From the NCBI GenBank assembly GCA_020073245.1, contig JAIQFQ010000012.1:1-64000 (forward strand): 64,000 nucleotides of DNA, written 5' to 3'. A program made the position numbers and the translations under genes. Below are positions 19,172-27,166 of the stretch, one piece after another. Source of the stretch: Terriglobia bacterium (GTDB lineage: Bacteria; Acidobacteriota; Thermoanaerobaculia; Thermoanaerobaculales; Thermoanaerobaculaceae). Every line of letters begins with the position of its first letter. Position 1 is the stretch's first letter. Under the pieces are notes generated by a model. It was not told where the DNA came from. It saw only the letters and a program-made list of their open reading frames with translations, and did not search any database.

Positions 19172-21499
19172 CTACATCTCCGCGGGGACCGGGATTCCCA
19201 GCAGTGTCTCGAGGATCGTGGCGATCGTCGCCGCGAAGACTCGGAACACGCCGCGCCGAAGCGCGCGGGCGCCCTCATCCTCGGCGTGCAGGACGGGATG
19301 CTCGTGATAGAGCTTGTGGAACGCCTGGGCGAGGTCGCGCGCGTGCCCCGCCAGCAGCGAGAACTCGAGCGCGCCGACCGCCTTCTCGACCATCTCGGTT
19401 GTACGGGCGCAGGCGAACACCAGATCCCAGAGGTCGTCAGGGACGGCCGCAGCGGCCACGGCCTCCGCGTCGACCTCCGGCGAACCGGCAAGGCCCTGGG
19501 CCCCGAGCTTCTCGAAGATCTTGGCCGCGCGCACGGCGGAGTACTGCAGGTACGGTCCGGTGTCGCCTTCGAACGCGAGCGCCTCGTCGAAGTCGAACGC
19601 AAGCACGCGGTTGCGGCCCTGACGGGCCATCTGGTAGCGAAGCGCACCGACGGCGATGGCCCGAGCCCGATCGGCGCGCTGCTCCGGCGTCGAGTTGTCG
19701 TCGGCGCCCCGCCGCTCGGCGATCGCGCGCTCAGCCTCACCGATGAGGGTGACCAGCAGGGCGTCGGCCTTCACGCCGATCCCGCGCCGGCCAGACATCT
19801 CGATGAACGGTTTCGAGAGATCCTCCTCGGAGAGACCAAAGTCGAGACCCTGCGCCTCCTCGAGGCGCTTCACGGCCTTCGGCGTCAGAGCCACCATCTC
19901 GTACGCGAAGTGAACCGAGTTCTCCGCGGCTTCCGGATGACCGAGCACGCGAATGGCCTCCTTGACCACCTTCTGAGGGTACGACTGGCGCGCGTCGATC
20001 ACGTTGTAGACGCGGGCGGCGGCACCGAAGGATACCCCCGCGGGCCGCTCGTCGGGGTCCGACGCCGTCCGATACAGGGCGCCCTCGCCGAACCCGTATC
20101 GGACCGGGGCGGTCGATCCCTCCTGGGCGAACCGGTCAAACGCTCGGTAGCCGAAATCGTGCAGCGTGCCGCCGTCGTCCCGAAGCAACCCCAGCTTCCA
20201 GAGTTGGTAGGCGATGTCCTTGCCCGTATAGGTCACGGTGCCGTTGGACCGCACCAGAATCTTGTCGGCATCCGCCATCCCTGCGAACTCAGGCGAATCG
20301 ACGAGCGACATCACCCAGCAGCCGGCGTTCTTGCCCTCGGTCTCCTTCCGGATCGCGCCGGCGCCGAGCAACAACTGGAGGGCCCGACGCCAGAACCCCC
20401 GGTGCAGGATGTCCGACTCGTGGGGGAGCACATCGTAGGCAATTCCGAGGCGTCCCATGGTGACGAGGTGACACCGCAGATTGGCCTCCGCGACGGCGGC
20501 CGCCAGGCGCGAGACAGAGGCGTGGTCAGTGGTCCGTGGTCCGTCATCCGGAGAAACGAGACGGTCGATTGCCTCGTTGAGCGTCATCTCGGAGGGGAAG
20601 CCGCCCTCGACGGCGTGGAGGACCTCGGCCCGGAACTTCAACGCCGACTCGTCTTGCTCGTACCACCTGGTCACCCGAGGGTAGAGGTCCCAGCAGACAT
20701 CGTCGAAGTCGGGAGACCCGAGGGTCTCTTTCACCAGCGTCCCCTCGCCGGCGCGCACAGCGAGAGCGTCGAGAACCCGGGCGCGGGAGGGCGTGCCTTC
20801 GATCTCCGGCCACACCGGGGCGACCGCGGCCAACAGCTGGACCTCCGGCAGATACAGGAGACCCACCACGACGTCCGCCACCTGGACACCGGTGTCGTCG
20901 ATGTAGTCCTGAACCTCAACAGGGTTCCCGAGGAACCTAAGGCAGCGCACGAGCGTGTCGCCCAGCACCGCGTTGCGGAGGTGGCCGATATGGGCCGCCT
21001 TGTTCGGGTTGATGTTCGTGTGTTCGACGATCATCTTCTTCTTGGGGGGACTCTCCGGACCCTCGCTCGAACCCCTCTCCCTCGCGACCGCAGGAGATCC
21101 CCCCCGCTTTCCGGGAGTGAATCCCGGCTCGCGCTTCTGTCCTTGATCGGTGACGGTCGAGCTCGAGGCGAGGAGGAGGTGGGCGAGGGTGGGTCCGCGG
21201 CGGAGACGGAAGTTGAGGAAGCCCGCGCCCTCGATCGAGAAGCCGGGTTCGAGCAGCGCGAGCGGGTGGGTTTCGGCCAGACCGGCGCGGACCTCCTCCA
21301 GACGCCTCGCCACGTCCTCGGCGATGGCGCGCGGCGGTTTGCGCAGCGACTTGGCGAGCGGGAGGGCGCCCGCCCATGCGAGATCGCCCAGCTGCCGGCG
21401 AGGCGCCACGTCTAGAAAGACCTGTGCCTCCTCAACATTCATCGCGGTCAGCGCTGCGGCAACGGCCGAGGCCAGTTCCCTGCGGATCGTCTCCAACAT
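19172..21499 (-). CDS. argS: Arginyl-tRNA synthetase carrying two repeat-derived insertions
   Basis: The product is a 775-residue class I synthetase that charges tRNA(Arg). The order is an N-terminal Arg-tRNA-synthetase additional domain (1-110), the HIGH motif in NKAAHIGHLRN (167-176), a catalytic Rossmann fold with DILVRSNGTVTYTGKDIAYQ-like strands, a degenerate KMSKS (EMSGRRG) and a C-terminal DALR anticodon domain ending at VPAEM. It is over 120 residues longer than common ArgRS. Two low-complexity insertions explain part of this: residues about 117-155 before the HIGH motif and about 316-330 (DDGPRTTDHA), both matching DNA repeats found elsewhere in the window. Both keep the frame. The ATG at 21499 follows GGAGG. 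It is the first gene of a three-gene minus-strand run. Confidence 0.95.
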   Translation of the reverse strand: MLETIRRELASAVAAALTAMNVEEAQVFLDVAPRRQLGDLAWAGALPLAKSLRKPPRAIAEDVARRLEEVRAGLAETHPLALLEPGFSIEGAGFLNFRLRRGPTLAHLLLASSSTVTDQGQKREPGFTPGKRGGSPAVARERGSSEGPESPPKKKMIVEHTNINPNKAAHIGHLRNAVLGDTLVRCLRFLGNPVEVQDYIDDTGVQVADVVVGLLYLPEVQLLAAVAPVWPEIEGTPSRARVLDALAVRAGEGTLVKETLGSPDFDDVCWDLYPRVTRWYEQDESALKFRAEVLHAVEGGFPSEMTLNEAIDRLVSPDDGPRTTDHASVSRLAAAVAEANLRCHLVTMGRLGIAYDVLPHESDILHRGFWRRALQLLLGAGAIRKETEGKNAGCWVMSLVDSPEFAGMADADKILVRSNGTVTYTGKDIAYQLWKLGLLRDDGGTLHDFGYRAFDRFAQEGSTAPVRYGFGEGALYRTASDPDERPAGVSFGAAARVYNVIDARQSYPQKVVKEAIRVLGHPEAAENSVHFAYEMVALTPKAVKRLEEAQGLDFGLSEEDLSKPFIEMSGRRGIGVKADALLVTLIGEAERAIAERRGADDNSTPEQRADRARAIAVGALRYQMARQGRNRVLAFDFDEALAFEGDTGPYLQYSAVRAAKIFEKLGAQGLAGSPEVDAEAVAAAAVPDDLWDLVFACARTTEMVEKAVGALEFSLLAGHARDLAQAFHKLYHEHPVLHAEDEGARALRRGVFRVFAATIATILETLLGIPVPAEM
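20521..20548 (-). repeat. Heptanucleotide array inside argS
   Basis: Read on the coding strand, GATGACG, GACCACG, GACCACT and GACCACG are four adjoining period-7 units. They encode the peptide DDGPRTTDHA. The unit is the same GACCAC(G) type as in the arrays at 25201 and 42226. It interrupts argS between conserved segments without shifting the frame. Confidence 0.8.
21103..21133 (-). repeat. Palindromic repeat module inside argS (shared with the 42 kb intergenic region)
   Basis: The coding-strand sequence GAGCCGGGATTCACTCCCGG folds as CCGGGA-TTCAC-TCCCGG. The same hairpin with its GAGC and AGCGGGG flanks recurs at 42066-42090. Here it encodes REPGFTPGKRGG within a 39-residue insertion just before the HIGH motif of ArgRS. 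Confidence 0.75.
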
Positions 21500-21683
21500 C
21501 CGGGGTCCTCCGTGGTCGTGGATTGTACCGCGCCTGCAGAGCCTCGAAGGCGCGATCGCCCGGTGGAAGGAAGGTGCGGAGCCTCGGCTCGAGCATGTGA
21601 CCCCGCTCACACGCACCGGCGCAGGGTCGCTGCACTCTGGTTCAAGGCGTGCTTCTCGCGCGGGGAAAGCTGCGGGGGAAGCT

Positions 21684-22385
21684 GTGGAAAATGGATGTGA
21701 GCTGCTCCTGGTCGGCTTCGAGGAGGCGATGCGGGGCCGTGTTCTCGAGGTCGAGGCGCGGTTCGGCCACCGCGTGACCCAAGCCGAGGATGGATCGGCG
21801 GCGCTGCGGTTCGCATCGCACGGCCGGTACGACGCCCTGGTGGTCTCGCACCCACTCGAAGCGGCCCCGACGGCCGGGTTCCTGCGAGCCGTGCGCGACC
21901 CCGATTCGCCGTGCCGCGCCTCGGGTCTGGTGCTGGTCGCGCAGGAGCGGTGGCGCCGAGACGCCGAGGCGTACATCGGGCGCGGGGCGAACCGCGTGCT
22001 GCGTCTCGATCAGCTCCCGCGGGAGCTACCCGCAACCCTGCAGCCCCTGCTGCGGATCCCACCGCGGTCCCCTCTTCGCCTGCCGGTGAGGCTGGAGGTC
22101 GCCGGGCACCCCCTCCTTCGCCGCACCCTGTGCGAGACGGTCAACGTCTCGATGCACGGAGCGCTGCTGCGCGTGCCGCACACGGTCCCGCCCGGCACCG
22201 ACGTGCGATTCCAGCTCTTCCTGCCCGGGGCCGCGCCGGTGTTCGGCGAAGGCCGGATCGTGCGACAAACCGCCCAGGGCCGGGAGCCGTACCCGGGGAT
22301 CGGAGTCGAGTTCACGGGCTTCGACAGGGGGAGCAAAGGTCTCCTGGAGGACCGGCTTTCGGCGCCGCGAGGTGCAACCACGTAG
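21684..22385 (+). CDS. Receiver-like/PilZ two-domain protein (paralogue of the gene at 30386)
   Basis: This 233-residue cytoplasmic protein has an N-terminal Rossmann-like domain (ELLLVGFEEAMRGRVL ... YDALVVSHPL ... GLVLVAQERW ... GRGANRVL) that resembles a degenerate receiver but lacks the clear phospho-acceptor Asp. A C-terminal PilZ domain (about 120-225) follows, with RSPLR and NVSMHG, matching the RxxxR and (D/N)xSxxG c-di-GMP-binding motifs. The GTG at 21684 is chosen because GGGGGAA precedes it and the N terminus then aligns with the paralogue; the frame stays open upstream across the argS start. It is divergent from argS. It may couple c-di-GMP to an unknown output. Confidence 0.7.
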   Translation: MENGCELLLVGFEEAMRGRVLEVEARFGHRVTQAEDGSAALRFASHGRYDALVVSHPLEAAPTAGFLRAVRDPDSPCRASGLVLVAQERWRRDAEAYIGRGANRVLRLDQLPRELPATLQPLLRIPPRSPLRLPVRLEVAGHPLLRRTLCETVNVSMHGALLRVPHTVPPGTDVRFQLFLPGAAPVFGEGRIVRQTAQGREPYPGIGVEFTGFDRGSKGLLEDRLSAPRGATT

Positions 22386-22542
22386 CTTTGGACGCGGGGC
22401 CTCCTGGCCGGGCGGGGGCGTGGCAGGTCCCACCGTCGCTTGATGGGCATTCACCTGAAGGGATTGAACGAGGGTATGTTTTGCTTGCGGTTGCTGAAGG
22501 TCCGGACCTCGGCACCGGGTGAACCGGGACCGTAGGATCGCG

Positions 22543-22548
22543 TATAAC
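22543..22548 (+). promoter_or_regulatory. Candidate -10 box of the PIG-L gene
   Basis: TATAAC lies 24 bases before the ATG at 22573, leaving a short leader that contains the GGGAGA ribosome site. No recognisable -35 hexamer is seen at the usual distance. The flanking CGTACGGTACG is partly palindromic. Confidence 0.35.
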
Positions 22549-22572
22549 GTACGGTACGGATAGGGAGACTCG

Positions 22573-25119
22573 ATGACGATCTCGCGCCATCGCCTCGCGC
22601 CGCTTGCGTGTATCGCAACGGTGTTCTGCACTCTCAGCGTCATCGCGCAGCCGCCGGCGCTAGACGCCGCACGGCGCCGCATCGCGATCGAGAAGCTGGC
22701 GGTCGTGGGAAGCGCGCTGTACATCGGGGCCCACCCGGACGATGAGAACACCGCGATGCTCGCGTGGCTCGCCCAGGGTCGCAAGGTGCGCACGGCCTAC
22801 CTGTCCCTCACCCGCGGCGACGGCGGTCAGAACCTCATCGGCACCGAACAGGGAGATTCGCTCGGCGTGGTTCGGACCGAGGAGTTGCTCGCGGCGCGCG
22901 GGTTTGACGGCGCCGAGCAGTTCTTCACTCGAGCGGTGGACTTCGGCTACTCCAAGGGCCCCGAGGAGACGCTCAGGTTCTGGGGCCACGATGAGGTGCT
23001 CTCGGACGTCGTGTGGGTGGTCCGATCGTTCCGGCCCGACGTGATCGTGACGAGGTTCCCCGCAAACGGCGACGGCGGACACGGGCACCACACCGCCTCG
23101 GCGATTCTGGCGGCCGAGGCCTTCACGGCCGCGGCCGACCCGAAGCGCTTCCCCGGCCAACTCCGGTTCGTCGCACCGTGGCAGGCGAAGCGTCTGATGT
23201 GGAACGCATGGCGACGAGACGGAGAACAGCGGCCCGCCGACGCGAAGCCGCAGCTCACCGTCGACCTCGGGGCCTACGACCCGGTGCTCGGCGCGTCGTT
23301 CGCCGAGATCGCCGCAGCCTCCCGCAGCATGCACAAGAGTCAGGGGTTCGGCTCGGCGCCGCGGCGCGGATCCCTGCCCAACTACCTGGAGCTGGTTGCC
23401 GGCCAGCCGGCCCCCGCCGATCTGTTCGACGGGGTCGACCTCACCTGGAAGCGGGTTCCGGGCGGCGCCGCGGTTGGATCGATCATCGCCGGAGCGATCG
23501 CAGGGTACCGCGACACCGACCCGGCTGCCTCCGTTCCGGCCTTGCTCGAGGCACTCGCGGCCGTCGACGGGCTCGAACGCGGTCCGTGGGTCGGCGTGAA
23601 GAGACAGGAGCTGGTCGAAGCGATCAGGATGTGCACCGGTCTGTGGCTGGAAGCGATGTCCGGCACCCCGGCCGCCACGCCCGGGTCGTCGATCGAGGTC
23701 ACCGCGTTGGCCGTGAACCGCAGCGCTGCGCCACTGACCCTCGTGCGGGTCGAAACGCCGTTCTCGCCGGGGATGCGCATCGACACGCCGGGTCCGGGCA
23801 GCCCGGCAACGATCGGCGGCGGCTCGCGCGACCAGATGACGCCGCTCGAGAACAACCAGCCCGTGACGCAGAAGCTCACCGTGCAGCTGCCGAATGACCT
23901 GCCGTACACGCAGCCGTACTGGCTCGCCGCGCCGCATGGCATCGGGCTGTTCAACGTCGCGGATCAGACGCTCGTCGGGCAGCCCCGGAATCCGCCTGCC
24001 GTCCTGACGACCTTCGTCCTGCGAGCCGGGTCACACGAGCTCCGATACGCGGTGCCGGTGCAGCACCGATGGACCGATCCGGTGGAAGGGGAGCGGCTCC
24101 GCGAGCTCGCGATCATCCCCCGGGTCACCGTGGACCTCGGCGTACCCGTGCTCGTTCTGCCGGACGCGCGTCCCCATGTGATTCGCGTGACCACGCGGGC
24201 TCACGAGGCGAAGGCGACCGCCACCGTGCGCCTGTCGGCGCCGGCCGGCTGGGGTGTGGAGCCGGAAGGCGCCACGCTCACGTTCGAAGCGGCCGGAGAC
24301 GAGCGCACGACGAGGTTCACGCTCACACCACCGAAGGGCGAGTGCACCGGCGAGCTCGAGGCGTTCGTCCGGACGGACCGGGAAGAGCTCGGCCGAAGCG
24401 AGGTCGAGATATCGCACGCCCACATCCCGCCCCAGACCCTGCTGCCGCCCGCGGCCGCGAAGCTCGTGAGGGTGGACATCGCGCGCCCTGTAACGAGGGT
24501 CGGCTATGTGATGGGCCCCGGCGACGAGATCCCCTCGGTCCTGCGTCAGCTCGGCTTCCAGGTCGTGTTGCTCTCGGACGACGATCTGGAGGACGCGGAC
24601 CTGGCGACGTTCGAAGCGGTCGTGGTCGGCGTGCGCGCCTACAACACCAGGCCGCGTCTCGCCCGGGCCGAGGACCGGCTTCTTGAGTACGTGCGGGGCG
24701 GCGGGACCCTCGTGGTGCAGTACGACACCGAGCGCGGCCTCGTGACCGACCGCCTCGGGCCGTTCCCGCTCAAGCTCTCCCACGACCGCGTGACCGATGA
24801 GACAGCGCCGGTGACCGTCCTCATCCCCGGACACCCTCTCCTCGCCACGCCCAACGCGATGAACGCCCGGGACTTCGACGGGTGGGTGCAGGAGCGGGGC
24901 CTGTATTTCCCAGGTTCCTGGGATCCGCGCTACCAGGCGTTGCTTGCCATGTCCGACCCGGGCGAGAAGCCCTTGCAGAGCGCGTTGCTCTTCGCCCCTT
25001 ACGGCAAGGGCAGCTACGTCCACACGGCGCTTTCGTTCTTCAGGGAGCTCCCCGCCGGCGTACCGGGCGCGATCCGGCTGTTCGCCAACCTGTTAGCCGG
25101 AGGTAGGCCGCATGCATGA
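22573..25119 (+). CDS. Secreted PIG-L family deacetylase with large C-terminal region
   Basis: This 848-residue exported protein carries a signal peptide (LACIATVFCTLSVIA) and an N-terminal LmbE/PIG-L zinc deacetylase domain: AHPDDE (53-58) and HGHH (170-173) supply the metal ligands, with TRGDGGQN between them. PIG-L enzymes remove N-acetyl groups from GlcNAc-type sugars. The middle part (about 370-630) is beta-rich (NEW3-like or Ig-like), and the C-terminal 200 residues (RVGYVMGPGDEIPSVLRQLG ... VVVGVRAYNTRPRL ... GGTLVVQYDT) look like a class I glutamine-amidotransferase-like fold. The natural substrate is unknown; export suggests cell-wall or environmental amino sugars. The stop overlaps the next small gene by eight bases and a symporter follows. 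Confidence 0.88.
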   Translation: MTISRHRLAPLACIATVFCTLSVIAQPPALDAARRRIAIEKLAVVGSALYIGAHPDDENTAMLAWLAQGRKVRTAYLSLTRGDGGQNLIGTEQGDSLGVVRTEELLAARGFDGAEQFFTRAVDFGYSKGPEETLRFWGHDEVLSDVVWVVRSFRPDVIVTRFPANGDGGHGHHTASAILAAEAFTAAADPKRFPGQLRFVAPWQAKRLMWNAWRRDGEQRPADAKPQLTVDLGAYDPVLGASFAEIAAASRSMHKSQGFGSAPRRGSLPNYLELVAGQPAPADLFDGVDLTWKRVPGGAAVGSIIAGAIAGYRDTDPAASVPALLEALAAVDGLERGPWVGVKRQELVEAIRMCTGLWLEAMSGTPAATPGSSIEVTALAVNRSAAPLTLVRVETPFSPGMRIDTPGPGSPATIGGGSRDQMTPLENNQPVTQKLTVQLPNDLPYTQPYWLAAPHGIGLFNVADQTLVGQPRNPPAVLTTFVLRAGSHELRYAVPVQHRWTDPVEGERLRELAIIPRVTVDLGVPVLVLPDARPHVIRVTTRAHEAKATATVRLSAPAGWGVEPEGATLTFEAAGDERTTRFTLTPPKGECTGELEAFVRTDREELGRSEVEISHAHIPPQTLLPPAAAKLVRVDIARPVTRVGYVMGPGDEIPSVLRQLGFQVVLLSDDDLEDADLATFEAVVVGVRAYNTRPRLARAEDRLLEYVRGGGTLVVQYDTERGLVTDRLGPFPLKLSHDRVTDETAPVTVLIPGHPLLATPNAMNARDFDGWVQERGLYFPGSWDPRYQALLAMSDPGEKPLQSALLFAPYGKGSYVHTALSFFRELPAGVPGAIRLFANLLAGGRPHA

Positions 25120-25348
25120 CCCGGAGGTCCCCCCCTCCGGCTCACCGCGACAACCCCTTTCCTTGGACCCCGGACCCCGGACCCCTGGCCCCGTCCTTCA
25201 AGACCACCGATCACCGACCACCGACCACGCCTCTGCCGATGAGACCATTCCGTTCGGGCTGTCGTGGCGCGCACTCTACGGCATCGTGGCCGCCACGCTC
25301 GTCGTGCTGATCGCGCTGTTCTCGCTCTTCACCGGGGCCTTCGAGTGA
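25112..25348 (+). CDS. Small single-span membrane protein upstream of the symporter
   Basis: This 78-residue protein has a disordered Pro-rich N terminus and one C-terminal membrane helix, FGLSWRALYGIVAATLVVLI, followed by ALFSLFTGAFE. The C-terminal motif resembles short proteins that precede SLC5 symporters in related bacteria; this is from memory. The ATG at 25112 has GGAGG upstream, overlaps the PIG-L stop by eight bases, and the stop overlaps the symporter GTG by four bases, so the three genes are translationally coupled. No later in-frame ATG, GTG or TTG precedes the membrane helix, so translation must pass through the heptamer arrays at 25165-25228, which encode a low-complexity stretch of Asp, Pro, Arg and Thr. 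Confidence 0.65.
   Translation: MHDPEVPPSGSPRQPLSLDPGPRTPGPVLQDHRSPTTDHASADETIPFGLSWRALYGIVAATLVVLIALFSLFTGAFE
25165..25228. repeat. Two heptanucleotide arrays inside a small coding region
   Basis: Units GGACCCC x3 plus TGGCCCC (25165-25192) are followed, after eight bases, by AGACCAC, CGATCAC, CGACCAC and CGACCAC (25201-25228). Both kinds of unit occur in other arrays of the window. They encode the linker of the small membrane protein. Confidence 0.85.
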
Positions 25349-27051
25349 GCCAGGTCGACTGGGCCGTCCTGGCGGCCGCGCTGGCGGGCATGGTCGCCTA
25401 CGGGGTCTGGAAGGGCGGGCGCAGCCGGGACACCGAGGGGTTCTTGCTCGCGGGTCGTGAGATGCGGTGGGGGACCGTGGCGCTCTCGATCATGGCGACG
25501 CAGGCCTCCGCGATCACGTTCCTCTCGACGCCGGGTCAGGCGTACGCCGACGGTATGCGGTTCGTCCAGTTCTACCTCGGCCTCCCGATCGCGATGATCG
25601 TGGTGTCGGCTGTCGCAGTGCCGCTCTACTACCGCCTGAAGGTGCACACGGCGTATGAGTACCTGGAGACCCGCTTCGATCTCAAGACGCGATCGCTGAC
25701 GGCGTTCCTGTTCCTGATCCAGCGCGGCCTCGCGGCCGGCCTCACGATTTTCGCACCCTCCCTCATCCTCTCGGTGATCCTGGGCTGGGACATCCGGCTC
25801 ACCGTTCTCGTGATTGGCACGGCTGTCGTGATCTACACGACGTCCGGGGGGGCCCGCGCGGTGAGCCGGACGCAGACGTTACAGGCCGCAATCATCTTGA
25901 CGGGCATGGTGGCTGCGTTCGTCGCGATGGTGACGCTTCTGCCGGCCGATGTCTCGCTCTTCGATGCCCTGAGGGTGGCCGGGAAGGCCGGGAGGCTGAA
26001 GGCGATCGACCCTTCGTTCAGCCTCACGAACCGCTACACGCTGTGGTCTGGATTGATCGGAGGAACGTTCCTGCAGCTCTCATACTTCGGGACGGACCAG
26101 TCGCAGGTGCAGCGCTACCTGAGCGGCAGTTCGGTCACGCAGAGCCGGCTCGGCTTGCTCTTCAACGGGATGGTCAAGGTCCCGATGCAGTTCGGAATCC
26201 TACTGGTCGGCGCGACCCTGTTCGCGTTCTATCAGTTCCAGGCTCCGCCGGTGTTCTTCAACCCGGTCGAGACCGCCAACGTCCGGTCTTCGGCGGAGGG
26301 CGCGCGCTTTGCCGAGGTGGAGGCCCAATACCGTGCGGCCCAGGCCGCGCAGGAGGTTCGGGCCCGCGAGTTGGCCGTCGCGATAAAGCGCGGCGATGAT
26401 CGCGCGGGGGACGCCGTTGCCGCGTATCGCGCCGCCAGCGCCCGATCCGGCGATCTTCGCGCGGAAGCGATCTCGCTTATCCGCGCTGCCGACCCGAAGG
26501 CCGACCCCAGCGACACCAACTACGTCTTCCTCAGCTTCGTGGTGCACAACCTGCCGGCGGGCCTCGTGGGGCTGGTGCTCGCGATGGTCTTCGCCGCCTC
26601 GATGTCGGCATCGTCTGCCGAGCTCAACTCGCTCGCCTCCACGTCGGTGGTGGACGTCTACCGACGCCTGCTGCGGCCGGGCGCGGGGAATGGGCACTAC
26701 GTCCTCGTCTCGCGGATCGCCACGGTGGGCTGGGGCGGGTTCGCGATCCTCTTCGCGGAGTACGCCAGCCGGCTCGGGTCACTGATCGAAGCCGTGAACA
26801 TCCTGGGCTCGCTGTTCTACGGCACGATCCTGGGGGTGTTCCTGGCGGGGTTCTATCTGAAGCGAGTGTCGGGCTCCGCGGTGTTCGCCGCGGCGATCAT
26901 CGCCGAGGCACTCGTAGTCGGGTGTTTCCTGCTCACCCGCATTTCCTTCCTCTGGTACAACGTCGTCGGCTGTCTCGCGGTGCTCGCTCTGTCGTCGCTG
27001 TTCGAGAGCCTTCTCCCGCGACCCCACCCGGCTCCCGCTTCCGTCAGCTGA
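25345..27051 (+). CDS. Sodium:solute symporter (SLC5/SSS family) with a charged insertion
   Basis: The product is a 568-residue inner-membrane cotransporter with about thirteen helices. The family landmarks are SIMATQASAITFLSTPGQAYADG near 45-65, GGARAVSRTQTLQ, YFGTDQSQVQRYLSG, and FAASMSASSAELNSLASTSVVDVY in the sodium-site region. Between helices a hydrophilic, helical insertion (about 315-390, RFAEVEAQYRAAQAAQEVRA) likely forms a coiled coil. The GTG start overlaps the stop of the small membrane protein (GTGA). A CDS from 25264 in the same frame would overlap that gene without a ribosome site. The solute is unknown; the upstream PIG-L deacetylase hints at an amino sugar or acetate, which is inference. 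Confidence 0.88.
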   Translation: MSQVDWAVLAAALAGMVAYGVWKGGRSRDTEGFLLAGREMRWGTVALSIMATQASAITFLSTPGQAYADGMRFVQFYLGLPIAMIVVSAVAVPLYYRLKVHTAYEYLETRFDLKTRSLTAFLFLIQRGLAAGLTIFAPSLILSVILGWDIRLTVLVIGTAVVIYTTSGGARAVSRTQTLQAAIILTGMVAAFVAMVTLLPADVSLFDALRVAGKAGRLKAIDPSFSLTNRYTLWSGLIGGTFLQLSYFGTDQSQVQRYLSGSSVTQSRLGLLFNGMVKVPMQFGILLVGATLFAFYQFQAPPVFFNPVETANVRSSAEGARFAEVEAQYRAAQAAQEVRARELAVAIKRGDDRAGDAVAAYRAASARSGDLRAEAISLIRAADPKADPSDTNYVFLSFVVHNLPAGLVGLVLAMVFAASMSASSAELNSLASTSVVDVYRRLLRPGAGNGHYVLVSRIATVGWGGFAILFAEYASRLGSLIEAVNILGSLFYGTILGVFLAGFYLKRVSGSAVFAAAIIAEALVVGCFLLTRISFLWYNVVGCLAVLALSSLFESLLPRPHPAPASVS

Positions 27052-27099
27052 ATTCGCTCCGGCGTGCTCCAACGTGGTGCCGACGCCGCCAAAGGCAAA

Positions 27100-27123
27100 G
27101 GCGGCCCGGTCGTTCGGGCCGCC
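27100..27123 (-). terminator. Hairpin terminator for the DUF2911 gene
   Basis: GGCGGCCCG pairs perfectly with CGGGCCGCC around GTCGTT. On the minus strand it is followed by TTTGCCTTTG, a broken T-tract, so it best serves the minus-strand gene ending at 27167. It may also slow plus-strand transcripts from the symporter. Confidence 0.75.
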
Positions 27124-27145
27124 CTCCAGGTTGGTCTGACTGTCC

Positions 27146-27166
27146 TGGGCCCGGAGCCCGGACCCC
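27146..27166. repeat. Heptanucleotide array (3 units) between convergent genes
   Basis: TGGGCCC, GGAGCCC and GGACCCC run directly up to the DUF2911 stop codon. The units match the GGACCCC array in the small gene at 25165, about 2 kb away. Confidence 0.65.

Noticed and set aside
18563-21415. A 950-codon plus-strand frame antisense to argS and the ligase-like gene
   Set aside because: It has no recognisable domain, and both minus-strand genes show complete family motifs, so this is a mirror frame.
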